From positions 94,827 through 158,826 of the forward strand of contig OKRB01000078.1 of assembly GCA_900290245.1 (NCBI GenBank): a stretch of 64,000 bases of DNA, given 5' to 3'. Position numbers and translations under genes: made by a program. A model generated the notes under the pieces. It did no database searches. It saw only the letters and a program-made list of their open reading frames with translations, and had not been told where the DNA came from. Below, one piece after another: positions 7,504 through 15,754 of the stretch; positions within the stretch are counted from its first letter, which is position 1; each line of letters opens with the position of its first letter. This DNA comes from Candidatus Sulfuritelmatomonas gaucii (GTDB lineage Bacteria > Acidobacteriota > Terriglobia > Terriglobales > Acidobacteriaceae).

Positions 7504-9957
7504 ATGTCTACTAAGCATGAAGTAGCCGTCGAGCTTGCTGGCGGCAAACGGCTGGTTTTCGAAACCGGACGTATGGCAAAGCAGGCTTCCGGCGCAGCGC
7601 TGGTGTCAACGGGCGAGACCGTTGTGCTGGCGACCGCAGTGGCTTCTCAAGAGGCCAGGGAAGGGATCGATTTCTTCCCCCTCACGGTGGATTACCGCGA
7701 ATACACCTATGCCGGCGGGCGCATTCCCGGCGGCTTTATCAAGCGCGAAGGACGGCCGAGCGAGAAGGAAATCCTGACCGCGCGCCAGATCGACCGGCCC
7801 ATCCGGCCGTTGTTCCCCGACGGATTCCGGAACGAGACGCAGGTGATTGCGCTGGTTTTTTCTGCGGACAAAGAAAATGATCCGGATGTCGTGGGAATTA
7901 ACGCCGCCGCTGCAGCAGTGGCGCTCTCCGACATTCCATTTGGCGCGACGGTGGCCGCGGTGCGCGTAGGGCGCGTGAACGGCGAGTTTGTGGTGAATCC
8001 CACTTACGCCGAGCGTGCGGCGACGACGGTAAACATCATGGTAGTCGGTCACAAAGACGGCATCGTGATGATCGAATCGGGCGCAAAGGAAGAGACGGAA
8101 GAGGTGGTGCTCGGCGCCATTGCATTTGCGCACGATGAGATCAAGAAGATCGTTGCCGCGATTGATGAGCTTGTAGCCAAGGCCGGAAAGCCAAAGCGTG
8201 CCTTTACGCCGCCTGAGTTCGACGAAGCCTATTACAACGATCTGAAAGCGAAGATCGGCGACCGGCTGAAGGACGCGCTCGATACCAAGACTCACGGCAA
8301 GATTGAGAGCTACGCTCTGATCGACGGGATCAAGAAAGAACTGGCTGCCGGACTGCCCGCCGAAGATCCTGAAGCGAAGAAGAAGCTCGGGCACTATTAC
8401 GAAATCTTGCGCGAGCGACTGTTCCGCGAGCAGGTGACGAAGGAGCGCATCCGGCCGGACCGCCGCGCATTCGACGAGATCCGTCCGATCAGCATCGAAA
8501 CCGGTGTGCTTCCGCGCACCCACGGTTCGGCGCTGTTTACGCGCGGCGAGACGCAGGCGCTTGTGACGGCAACGCTGGGCACCATGGACGACAGCCAGAG
8601 GCTGGAATCGTACGAGGGAGAGCAGAGGAAGGCCTTCATGCTCCACTACAACTTTCCGCCCTTCAGCGTTGGTGAAACAGGACGTATGACAGGCGTCGGT
8701 CGCCGCGAGGTGGGTCATGGGGCACTGGCTGAGCGGGCGATTTCCGCAATTCTGCCAGGCGCCGATGAGTCGCCGTACTCGATCCGCATCGTGAGCGACA
8801 TTCTGGAGTCGAACGGATCGTCCTCGATGGCATCGGTATGCGGGGCGAGCCTGGCGCTGTTTGACGCAGGCATCCAGATGAAAGGCGCGGTAGCTGGAGT
8901 GGCCATGGGCCTGGTGAAGGAAGGCGACGATTACGCCATCCTGACCGACATTGCCGGGGCCGAAGATCACTACGGCGATATGGATTTCAAAGTCGCCGGA
9001 ACGCGCAAGGGCATCACGGCTCTGCAGATGGACATCAAGATCGGCGGCCTGACGCGGGAAATCCTCGAACAGGCGATGGAGCAGGCGAGGCGCGGTCGGC
9101 TGTTCATCCTGGACAAGATGGATGCTGTGCTGGACGGCCCGCGCGTGGAGCGCTCGAAGTATGCGCCGCGCATCGAGACAGTGATGATTCCGACCGACAA
9201 GATCCGCGACCTGATCGGCAAGGGTGGAGCGACCATCCGCGGCATCGTGGAGCAGACGGGCGCAAAGATCGACGTGGACGACACGGGCAAAGTGAGCGTG
9301 GCGTCGAGCGATGCCGACGGGCTGAGGAAGGCGCTGGCGATCATCAGCGACCTGACCGCGGTTCCTGAGGTGGGCAAGACTTACCTGGGCAAGGTGGTGC
9401 GCATCGCGGAGTTCGGCGCCTTTGTGGAGTTGTTCCCGGGCACAGACGGCCTCCTGCATATCTCTGAGATCGCGGAACATCGCGTGAAGGAAGTCAAAGA
9501 CGAGCTGCGCGAAGGCGACCAGGTGATGGTGAAGGTTCTGGCCATCGAAGGCAATCGCATCAAGCTTAGCCGCAAGGCGTTGATCAAAGAGCAGAAGGCG
9601 AAACTGGCGCACTCCGCACCAGCGGAGACCGAATACAGCGAGGCTCCTCCAGCGCCACCGGTCGCGGCGCCTGTGCGGCCACGCCACGAATTCGATGAGC
9701 GCCAGCCGAGTTCCAATCAGAGCACCATCCTCATCGAAGGCGGCGAGGAGTTCGAGGGCGAGAACGGGGTCGAGTTCGATGAAGAGAATGAACCGAATTT
9801 CAACCGTGTCGATCGACCAGCCGTTCCCGCAGGCCAGCAATTCGGGGGAGGAGGGCGGCCCGGTGGAGGCGGAACTGGAAGCGGAGGCGGAGGCCGGCGC
9901 CGTCGGCGTCGTGGCGGAGGCGGCGGCGGGCGGGGGCCCGGTGGCGGACAACGATAG
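7504..9957 (+). CDS. pnp: Polyribonucleotide nucleotidyltransferase (PNPase)
   Basis: Phosphorolytic 3'-5' exoribonuclease of the RNA degradosome. ATG at 7504 is chosen because GAGGA lies 5 bases upstream and the canonical N terminus follows (VAVELAGGKRLVFETGRMAKQ). The product is 817 residues. It has two RNase PH cores separated by an all-helical domain, a KH domain near 556-615 (IRDLIGKGGATIRGI) and an S1 domain near 622-690 (GKVVRIAEFGAFVEL). It is about 100 residues longer than E. coli PNPase. The extra tail is acidic, then from about residue 781 almost purely Gly and Arg with a run of six Arg, resembling an RGG-type RNA-binding tail. Confidence 0.97.
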   Translation: MSTKHEVAVELAGGKRLVFETGRMAKQASGAALVSTGETVVLATAVASQEAREGIDFFPLTVDYREYTYAGGRIPGGFIKREGRPSEKEILTARQIDRPIRPLFPDGFRNETQVIALVFSADKENDPDVVGINAAAAAVALSDIPFGATVAAVRVGRVNGEFVVNPTYAERAATTVNIMVVGHKDGIVMIESGAKEETEEVVLGAIAFAHDEIKKIVAAIDELVAKAGKPKRAFTPPEFDEAYYNDLKAKIGDRLKDALDTKTHGKIESYALIDGIKKELAAGLPAEDPEAKKKLGHYYEILRERLFREQVTKERIRPDRRAFDEIRPISIETGVLPRTHGSALFTRGETQALVTATLGTMDDSQRLESYEGEQRKAFMLHYNFPPFSVGETGRMTGVGRREVGHGALAERAISAILPGADESPYSIRIVSDILESNGSSSMASVCGASLALFDAGIQMKGAVAGVAMGLVKEGDDYAILTDIAGAEDHYGDMDFKVAGTRKGITALQMDIKIGGLTREILEQAMEQARRGRLFILDKMDAVLDGPRVERSKYAPRIETVMIPTDKIRDLIGKGGATIRGIVEQTGAKIDVDDTGKVSVASSDADGLRKALAIISDLTAVPEVGKTYLGKVVRIAEFGAFVELFPGTDGLLHISEIAEHRVKEVKDELREGDQVMVKVLAIEGNRIKLSRKALIKEQKAKLAHSAPAETEYSEAPPAPPVAAPVRPRHEFDERQPSSNQSTILIEGGEEFEGENGVEFDEENEPNFNRVDRPAVPAGQQFGGGGRPGGGGTGSGGGGRRRRRRGGGGGGRGPGGGQR

Positions 9958-9975
9958 CCGAAGGCGAAGCATAAA

Positions 9976-10010
9976 GAAGACCCGGACGGGATGTCCGGGT
10001 CTTCGTGTTT
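9976..10010 (+). terminator. Strong Rho-independent terminator of rpsO-pnp
   Basis: A perfect 12-bp stem (GAAGACCCGGAC with GTCCGGGTCTTC) closes a 5-base loop and is followed by GTGTTTCT. On the minus strand the stem is followed by TTTAT, so it may also end the convergent diguanylate cyclase transcript. Confidence 0.88.
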
Positions 10011-10062
10011 CTAGCTAGGTTTTAGTGTAAGGTCGTCGGGCTTCTTGCGCCCTGGAATGCGG

Positions 10063-11400
10063 TTACTCCGCAGTCTGCAGGTTGGGCCGTCCTTTTCTGA
10101 CCGGATGAGGTGTCGGGAGGAACACGGGTTGAGATTGCTCTGCAACAATGACCTTGCCTGCATTCTTGCCCGCATACATACGAAGATCGGCCGCGATGCA
10201 AAGGGCTTCCGCGTTGGGAGCATCATCAGGGAAAACGGCGATTCCGACGCTGGCGCCGACGTGCACGCTATGCCCGTCTACTTCAAAGGGATTGTTGAGG
10301 AGATCGGTTAGCAGCTTTGCAACTCGCAGAGCATCCGCGCGGGTCATGGGCTCTTCCAGGATCACGGAAAACTCATCACCGCCAGTTCGTGCCACGGTGT
10401 CGGAGCGGCGTACCCGTCCTGTGAAAAGTTCGCCCACATGCTTGAGCAGTTCATCGCCGACATGATGGCCCACGGTGTCGTTCACTTGTTTGAAGTCGTC
10501 CAGGTCAACAAGCATCAGTGCCACTTGCGATCCGGTGCGGCGGGCGCGGGTCAGTGCGCTATTCAGGCGGTCCTGAAACAGGCGGCGATTGGGAAGACCG
10601 GTTAATTCGTCGTGCAGGGCCAGATACTTGGATTCTTCTATCTGGTTTTCGAGAAGCAGGAGGATCATACCCACAGCGACGACGTACTTGGGGAGGTTCC
10701 AAACCTCATTTTCAAGATGAAGGTTCGGGAAGGCTGTCTGGAACCAGGGACCTACGACAAAAACCGCGGCCCACGCAAAGAAGCCCGCAATGGTGATGAA
10801 GGCTCCCGCCGTGGCGCGCCGGTAAGCATACCAGAAGTGAATGGAGCAGCCGAGATAGACGGTAAAGAAGATGGCGTTCAATGCGAGCGCTGCTCCGTTA
10901 CCAGGCCGCCGCTCAACGATCAAAAGGAAGACGGAAAGAGAGCAGTAGAGGCCGACGATCCACCAGCGCAGCGGATGGGTGAATCCCGAGAGGGTAAGCA
11001 GAGCGATGGCCAGCGGCAGGGCGCCGAAGAGAATCGCTGCCGGCGCCAGGGCCCAGGATGCAACTGGATCGATGACCAGAAGACCCAAATAGAGAGTATT
11101 GGTGCCGAGCAGGACAAGAAGCATCCACCGGCTTGAGGTTCGCTGGCGAAATGGCACCGCAGCCCACATGAAAAGCACCCCGGCGCAAGCAAGCGTTGCA
11201 AGCCCAACAAAAGAGGCGATTTCAGTCCAGGGGCTGGGAGCCGGCAGAAAAAGAAATGCGGCAAAATGGAGCATGATCATGACCCAGCCAAGGAGCCAAA
11301 GGCCTGACAACGCACTTTGCCCGCGCCGCGCTACGGATGCGAATGCGGCGGTGAGGAAAGCGACGGCTGCTATGTCGGGAAGCTTGCTCCAATCAACCAA
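10063..11400 (-). CDS. Membrane-bound diguanylate cyclase (GGDEF)
   Basis: Makes cyclic di-GMP from two GTP. The 445-residue product has about eight N-terminal hydrophobic helices (residues ~5-230) forming an unrecognised membrane sensor, then a GGDEF domain. The active-site GGDEF is intact at 340-344. An RxxD inhibitory I-site (R331-D334) lies five residues before it, so product feedback inhibition is expected. The start is TTG at 11400 with AGGTG upstream. No EAL or PilZ domain is present. It is about 7.5 kb from the cellulose synthase gene, a possible but unproven target of its product. Confidence 0.9.
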   Translation of the reverse strand: MVDWSKLPDIAAVAFLTAAFASVARRGQSALSGLWLLGWVMIMLHFAAFLFLPAPSPWTEIASFVGLATLACAGVLFMWAAVPFRQRTSSRWMLLVLLGTNTLYLGLLVIDPVASWALAPAAILFGALPLAIALLTLSGFTHPLRWWIVGLYCSLSVFLLIVERRPGNGAALALNAIFFTVYLGCSIHFWYAYRRATAGAFITIAGFFAWAAVFVVGPWFQTAFPNLHLENEVWNLPKYVVAVGMILLLLENQIEESKYLALHDELTGLPNRRLFQDRLNSALTRARRTGSQVALMLVDLDDFKQVNDTVGHHVGDELLKHVGELFTGRVRRSDTVARTGGDEFSVILEEPMTRADALRVAKLLTDLLNNPFEVDGHSVHVGASVGIAVFPDDAPNAEALCIAADLRMYAGKNAGKVIVAEQSQPVFLPTPHPVRKGRPNLQTAE

Positions 11401-11484
11401 GGCGCACCTGAAGACTGCATTTCAAATATCAGAACGCTGCAATACGTGCTAAAGATAGGATCGGTTATTTTTGGAAAACTGCGA

Positions 11485-11515
11485 TAGCGCTTTAGTTGAA
11501 TGCGCTTTAGCGCTA
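11485..11515. promoter_or_regulatory. Paired palindrome, candidate operator
   Basis: TAGCGCT and AGCGCTA form a perfect 7-bp inverted repeat with 17 bases between. Each arm is built on the palindrome AGCGCT. The 9-mer GCGCTTTAG also occurs twice in direct orientation, at 11487 and 11502, 15 bases apart. The site lies 85-115 bases before the TTG of the diguanylate cyclase gene. The binding protein is unknown. Confidence 0.35.
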
Positions 11516-11900
11516 GATTACACCAAAGTAACTTAAAGATCTCGACGCACTATGTTAGTTGTCTGCGAATTTTGCGTGGTTCTCTTCTTGCTGGGGGAGA
11601 AAATTTAGAGCTTTCGAGAGAGTGGATGCGGTTTTGGGAGGAGAGGGTTGCCGGGCGGGGCATTAGGGCGGCGGATGCAGTCGCGTCGATCATGCGCCAT
11701 CGGCCATCTGGTTTTACGCACTCCACTTTTTCTGTACCGACCATCACAGGCCAGCGTTCACTTACCCACATTGGCACTCAGTTTCCCGCCGAACCCAATC
11801 ATGCAATCGCTTCTTCGTTTTTTTTCTCATGCCCATTGAGTTCCTTTTCGCTAAGCGGGAAGGTGGAGATGCGCGCGCTTTAGAAACTCCTAAGCGATGC

Positions 11901-11924
11901 GCCCCGGCGGGAAAAGGCCGGGGC
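11901..11924 (+). terminator. GC-rich hairpin upstream of the response regulator
   Basis: GCCCCGGC and GCCGGGGC form a perfect 8-bp stem around an 8-base loop, followed by TCCTCTT. It lies 60 bases before the regulator ATG. It could be a terminator, an attenuator or a leader structure; the T-run is poor. Confidence 0.4.
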
Positions 11925-11984
11925 TCCTCTTAAGGACATGCTGCCTCGGGCGTTGTGTGGGGCAGGCAAAAGAGAAAGGGACTC

Positions 11985-12737
11985 ATGAGATTGCTCATAG
12001 CCGAAGACGACAGGGCGCTCGGCCAGTTTTTGAGCCGCGGCCTGGAGGCCGACGGGCATAGGGTTCGTCTGGCATGTGATGGCGACGCCGCAGTGGAGGC
12101 CTTTCGGCAGGAGATGCCGGACTTGACGATTCTCGATCTAAATATGCCAGTGAAAGACGGCGAGCAGGTGCTGGTCGAACTGCGCGCGCTCGATGCCGAT
12201 CTGCCGGTCCTGGTGCTCACCGCGCGCCAGGAGGTGGACACACGGGTGCGCTGTCTCGATCGGGGAGCGGACGATCTGATGATCAAACCCTTCAGCCTGC
12301 ACGAGCTGCGTGCGCGCTGCAGGGCCCTGCTGAGGCGGAAGAGAGAGACGCGGCTTCAATTGCGCATCGCGGACCTGGAACTGGACCGGCTCGACCACAG
12401 CGCGCGGCGCGCCGGACGCAAGATCGATCTGACGAACAAGGAATTTGCCTTACTGGAGTTTCTGCTGCTGAACCGCGGCCAATGCGTTTCGCGGATTGAG
12501 CTGCTCGACTCGGTGTGGAACCTGGAGCCGGCGCAGACCACCAACATCGTGGATGTGTATGTGAACTATCTTCGGCGCAAGATTGCCGACCCGGCGCCGG
12601 GGCGCCTCATCCGCACCGTGCGCGGACGGGGATACATCGTTCCATTGGAGAGCGAACTGAATCTGAACGCGCCCAACGGTGTGGTGGCAATGCATTCAGA
12701 GGAAGTCAGCGCGGGCGCGGCGGTCGCCGCAAATTAG
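11985..12737 (+). CDS. OmpR/PhoB-type response regulator
   Basis: A DNA-binding two-component regulator of 250 residues. ATG at 11985 follows AAGGG and opens directly into the receiver domain. Acidic pocket Asp8/Asp9, phospho-acceptor Asp51 (LDLNMP), Thr79 and Lys101 (IKPF) are all present. A winged-helix domain spans ~130-228, ending GRGYIV. A variable 22-residue tail follows. No histidine kinase is adjacent; the only one in the window is at 44390-46351. A receiver-like fragment begins 42 bases downstream, probably in the same transcript. Confidence 0.92.
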   Translation: MRLLIAEDDRALGQFLSRGLEADGHRVRLACDGDAAVEAFRQEMPDLTILDLNMPVKDGEQVLVELRALDADLPVLVLTARQEVDTRVRCLDRGADDLMIKPFSLHELRARCRALLRRKRETRLQLRIADLELDRLDHSARRAGRKIDLTNKEFALLEFLLLNRGQCVSRIELLDSVWNLEPAQTTNIVDVYVNYLRRKIADPAPGRLIRTVRGRGYIVPLESELNLNAPNGVVAMHSEEVSAGAAVAAN

Positions 12738-12779
12738 TGCCCGCATTGGAGTGGTTGATTGTTCGTCAGGAGGCATGAC

Positions 12780-13409
12780 ATGCAGGCGTTCCCGGTTCCA
12801 GTTCTTCCATCGCATCCACGCATGAAGCCGCGCACTGCGCTCGTGGCCAGCGCCGACCGCAGCTTTCGGCAACGGCTTACCCACGTTCTTTGCGGTTTGC
12901 GCTGGCAGGTTCGCGAGGCCGAAGGCGGTGCGCAGGCATGGGCCGAGGCCGAAGCGGCCGTTCCCGAGGCGATGATCCTCGATGCGTGGCTGCCGGATCT
13001 TGAGCTGAACGAGTTTGTGCGCGACTTCCGGGGAAGCTTTCCCGGCGTGGATCTGGTGACCGCAGCGGGATCAGGCGCCGAGGACGGCTCACGCGGGCCG
13101 CACCGGCAGGAGCTGCTTTATGCGTTGCGCCAGTCGCAGGAAGTCGATACGGCCGCATGGGACGCGACTCCGGCCTCTGCCCCCACGTGCGCATCGCCTG
13201 CGTCGCCCAAGGAGGGCCTACGGTCGGAATTTCGCTCTCCAGCTGCGGCGATTACCGCGCCGAAAGAAGCGTTATCCCTTCTCCGCACCGAAGCGGATAT
13301 GCCAGCGGTCAGTATTCAAGTTTCGCGATCGGCTCCGACGGGACGGTCACGATTACTTATTCGAATGGACAGAAGCAGAATGTGGGTCAATTGGCGCTCG
13401 GCAATGTGA
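12780..13409 (+). pseudogene. Receiver-like N-terminal fragment of a regulator
   Basis: Starts at ATG 12780 with AGGAGG 5-7 bases upstream. The first ~120 residues look like a receiver domain: an A-S-A-D-R start, then MILDAWLPDLE with the expected acceptor Asp. The remaining ~90 residues are low-complexity Ala/Pro/Ser and then an arbitrary read-through. No output domain follows. From about 13295 the DNA encodes the end of FlgE in a different frame. I infer the 5' end of a longer regulator, perhaps a sigma-54-type flagellar regulator, truncated by a deletion. A short stand-alone receiver is the alternative. Confidence 0.55.
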
Positions 13410-13663
13410 CCAATCTCCAGGGCCTGGAATTGATGGGCAACGGAAACTATACAACTACGCGGGCGAGCGGGCCGATCTCGTTCGGGGCCTCGGGCACGTC
13501 AGGCCTGGCGACTTTGCAGGACGATGCGCTGGAGGCATCGAACGTGAACATCTCGACGGAGTTTTCCGATCTGATCATTGCGCAGAGAGCGTTCGAGGCG
13601 AATGCCAAGTCGGTGGCCACATTCGACACGGTTACGCAGGACACGATCAACATGGTGCACTAA
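13157..13663 (+). pseudogene. flgE: Flagellar hook protein FlgE, C-terminal fragment
   Basis: The frame opens at 13157, but resemblance to FlgE begins at 13295 with GYASGQYSSFAIGSDG, followed by TYSNGQ, and runs to the stop. The end carries the conserved hook/rod C terminus (LEASNVNISTEFSDLIIAQRAFEANAKS). Only ~120 of the usual 400 or more FlgE residues are present. The D0 N-terminal half and all other flagellar genes are missing. The fragment overlaps the truncated receiver gene in another frame, so it is the right-hand side of a deletion junction. Reading of the hook family is confident; the deletion history is inference. Confidence 0.75.
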
Positions 13664-13676
13664 ATCGTGCACTGAG

Positions 13677-14159
13677 CTAGGTTGCGTTTCCCGCAGCGGG
13701 GCGGTCTTCGGGCCGTCCATGCTTTCTTGACTCCGTCGGCACTTCGATGAAGAGTCCTTTGGCATGGGCCAGCAGCTTGTCTTCCGCATTCAGAATGCGG
13801 GCTTCGACCCAGACCTTGCGCTCCTCGGCACGAAGGATTCGGCCCTCAATGCGGAGGGGAGCGCCGCTGGGAACCGGGCGGAGATACTCGATCTCCATCT
13901 TGCGCGTCATCGATCGCCTGCCCGTTGTACGCACTGCTTTGCTCATGGCTTCATCCAGCAGCGTGGCAATAATTCCGCCATGCAGGTAGCCGGGATGGCC
14001 TTCAAAAGTATCGGCGACGACAGGCAGGCTCACGACCGACCCATCGGGCGCAAGAAAGAACTCGAGGTGGAGACCGGTTGGGTTGGCAGGGCCGCAGCCG
14101 AAGCAGCGGTTGCTGGCTGCGTGGGCAAAGGGAGTGAGATGTTCTTCGTGTCGAGTCAT
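13677..14159 (-). CDS. PaaI-type hotdog thioesterase
   Basis: A 160-residue hotdog-fold protein, probably an acyl-CoA thioesterase. CFGCGPANPTGL at 19-30 and GYLHGGIIATLLDEAM around residues 58-72 fit the PaaI/YigI-like group; the catalytic acidic residue would be Asp69 or Glu70. The substrate is unknown. Its ATG overlaps the stop of the dehydratase gene by four bases (ATGA), so the two are translationally coupled. It ends 13 bases from the flgE fragment on the other strand. Confidence 0.85.
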   Translation of the reverse strand: MTRHEEHLTPFAHAASNRCFGCGPANPTGLHLEFFLAPDGSVVSLPVVADTFEGHPGYLHGGIIATLLDEAMSKAVRTTGRRSMTRKMEIEYLRPVPSGAPLRIEGRILRAEERKVWVEARILNAEDKLLAHAKGLFIEVPTESRKHGRPEDRPAAGNAT

Positions 14160-15139
14160 GCCGGCCTCACGGATGAAAAAGAGCCATCGAGCGCAGCGAG
14201 AAACATTTCGCGGTCGACATTTCCGCCAGTTAGAAGGATGCCGACGCGTTTGCCGCGCAGCGCACCTTTCTCCTTGAGCGCCGCGGCCAGCGCGGCCGCA
14301 CCGGCACCCTCGGCGATGTTGTGGGTGTCCTCGTAGTAAATGCGCATCGCAACGGCAATTTCGCTCTCAGAGATTTCGACAATACGGGCGACATGATTCC
14401 AGATGATTTTAAGTGCCTCAGGGCTCGGCCTGCGGCATGCCAGGCCGTCTGCAATGACCGACTGAGCCGGCGCCTCGGTGAGCCTGCGCTCCCTGAAGCT
14501 GATAGCGCTGGCAGGCGATGCAGCGGCTGTGACGCCCACGATCTCGGTGGAGAGATGCAGAGCGTCGCGCGCTGCGGCCATTCCGCAGATCGATGAGCCC
14601 ATGCCGATTGGAGCATAGACGATATCGAGGTTGGGCGCGCCCACAAACAGCTCGAGCGCGCAGGTGGCTGTGCCCCACACCAAGCGCTCGTGAAACGATT
14701 CGAACATGACGAAGCCGCGCTTCTGGGCCAGGGCCCGCGCAAATTCGAGAGAATCCTGGAAATCCGGTCCATGCTCGACCAGTTCCACGCACTGAGCCAG
14801 CATGCCGCGGTTCTTCTCGGCGCTGTTGCCATGAGGCACGACGATGACAGCCTTCATTCCCAGAAGGCGCGCGGCCATGCCGCCGCCCAGGCCGAAGTTG
14901 CCGCGCGTCGCCGCCACCACGCCGGCCAAATCAGGATGCGTTTGCTTCAGCCACGATGCATAGACAAGTGCTCCGCGCAATTTGAATGCACCCACCGGCG
15001 TGTGGTTTTCATGCTTGATCCACGCCTCAGTTTCCAGTCGCTGGTTAATCAGCGGCCAACTGTATTGCGGCGTGGCCGGCATATAGCAATAGATCAGGTC
15101 CTGCGCGGAGCGGATTTGATCGAGCGATGGAAGCGCCAT
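14156..15139 (-). CDS. PLP-dependent threonine/serine dehydratase-like enzyme
   Basis: A 327-residue fold-type II PLP enzyme that would deaminate a hydroxy amino acid such as threonine. The PLP lysine lies in GAFKLRGA (~residue 53), the TRGNFG loop binds the substrate carboxylate and phosphate, and a late LLTGGN segment holds the cofactor ring. ATG 15139 is preferred because family N termini begin near LPSLDQI; GTG 15160 is an alternative, and neither has a good Shine-Dalgarno. It has the short, regulatory-domain-free form (TdcB-like). Coupled to the thioesterase gene by a 4-base overlap. Confidence 0.85.
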   Translation of the reverse strand: MALPSLDQIRSAQDLIYCYMPATPQYSWPLINQRLETEAWIKHENHTPVGAFKLRGALVYASWLKQTHPDLAGVVAATRGNFGLGGGMAARLLGMKAVIVVPHGNSAEKNRGMLAQCVELVEHGPDFQDSLEFARALAQKRGFVMFESFHERLVWGTATCALELFVGAPNLDIVYAPIGMGSSICGMAAARDALHLSTEIVGVTAAASPASAISFRERRLTEAPAQSVIADGLACRRPSPEALKIIWNHVARIVEISESEIAVAMRIYYEDTHNIAEGAGAAALAAALKEKGALRGKRVGILLTGGNVDREMFLAALDGSFSSVRPA

Positions 15140-15289
15140 GAAACCAGCATACCGGCTCACATTGCGGAAATGCCGCAGGTGAAACCGCCATTTTGCGATA
15201 CGGTTCCCGGCGACTTGACCTCGCGAACCGCGCCCCCTCAGACTGAAGAAGCGGGTTGCGGAAAGGCGTCCGCTGATTTCGGGTTGCTA

Positions 15290-15739
15290 TTGCGGGGCCT
15301 CCCGGAGGATTTCCCCATTTCAATTCAAGAGTGCCGCGAATGCCTGGCGCGCCGCGGAAGAGAATCCCGAGATACGAATAGATGTGTTGCCATTTGGGCA
15401 GGAATCATTGGTTGCCTGGCGATTGGTTTCACTGGCTGCAGGAAGGCGCCGAATCTGACGCCGGAGCAGGCTGAAGGAAAGCACGTGTACGACGCCGGTT
15501 GCGCTCATTGCCATGAGGAGAACGATCTGCACCTGAAGAAAGTGCCGCCGAATCTGCATGGCCTCTTCAACCATAAGGTGCTGCCGGACGGTGAGCCGGC
15601 GACAGATGGCGAGGTTGGGCATTTATTGATGACGGGCAAGGGAATGATGCCGTCGTTTGCATACCAGCTAACCAAAGAGCAGATGGATGCGCTGCTGGCA
15701 TATTTGCATACGGGGATGCGGGATGAACAAAGTCCTTAG
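15290..15739 (+). CDS. Class I cytochrome c, probable lipoprotein
   Basis: A small electron-transfer protein with one haem site, CAHCH. Met residues near the C-terminal helix (GKGMMPSF) could be the distal ligand. The hydrophobic segment IWAGIIGCLAIGFTGC ends in a lipobox, suggesting lipid anchoring. The start is uncertain: no ATG or GTG is in frame near the signal sequence. TTG 15284 or 15290 has no Shine-Dalgarno, whereas ATT at 15317 sits 8 bases after GGAGG. The upstream open frame is antisense to the dehydratase gene and is not coding. The F420-type reductase gene follows after 15 bases. Confidence 0.7.
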   Translation: MRGLPEDFPISIQECRECLARRGRESRDTNRCVAIWAGIIGCLAIGFTGCRKAPNLTPEQAEGKHVYDAGCAHCHEENDLHLKKVPPNLHGLFNHKVLPDGEPATDGEVGHLLMTGKGMMPSFAYQLTKEQMDALLAYLHTGMRDEQSP

Positions 15740-15754
15740 GAGGGAGAAAACAAC

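Larger units (their letters stand above)
11401..11984. other. Intergenic region upstream of two divergent regulatory genes
   Basis: 584 bases without a supported gene, between the diguanylate cyclase gene (minus) and the response regulator gene (plus). It holds a paired AGCGCT motif (11485-11515) and a strong GC hairpin (11901-11924). Short open frames in it show no recognisable protein. Confidence 0.5.

Noticed and set aside
7606-9972. 788-codon open frame antisense to pnp
   Set aside because: It is the complementary shadow of the GC-rich pnp coding sequence, has no domain pattern, is rich in Arg, His and Leu, and has no Shine-Dalgarno.
11500-11883. Open frames in the gap before the response regulator
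   Set aside because: Low-quality starts, no Shine-Dalgarno, no domain, and composition like non-coding DNA.
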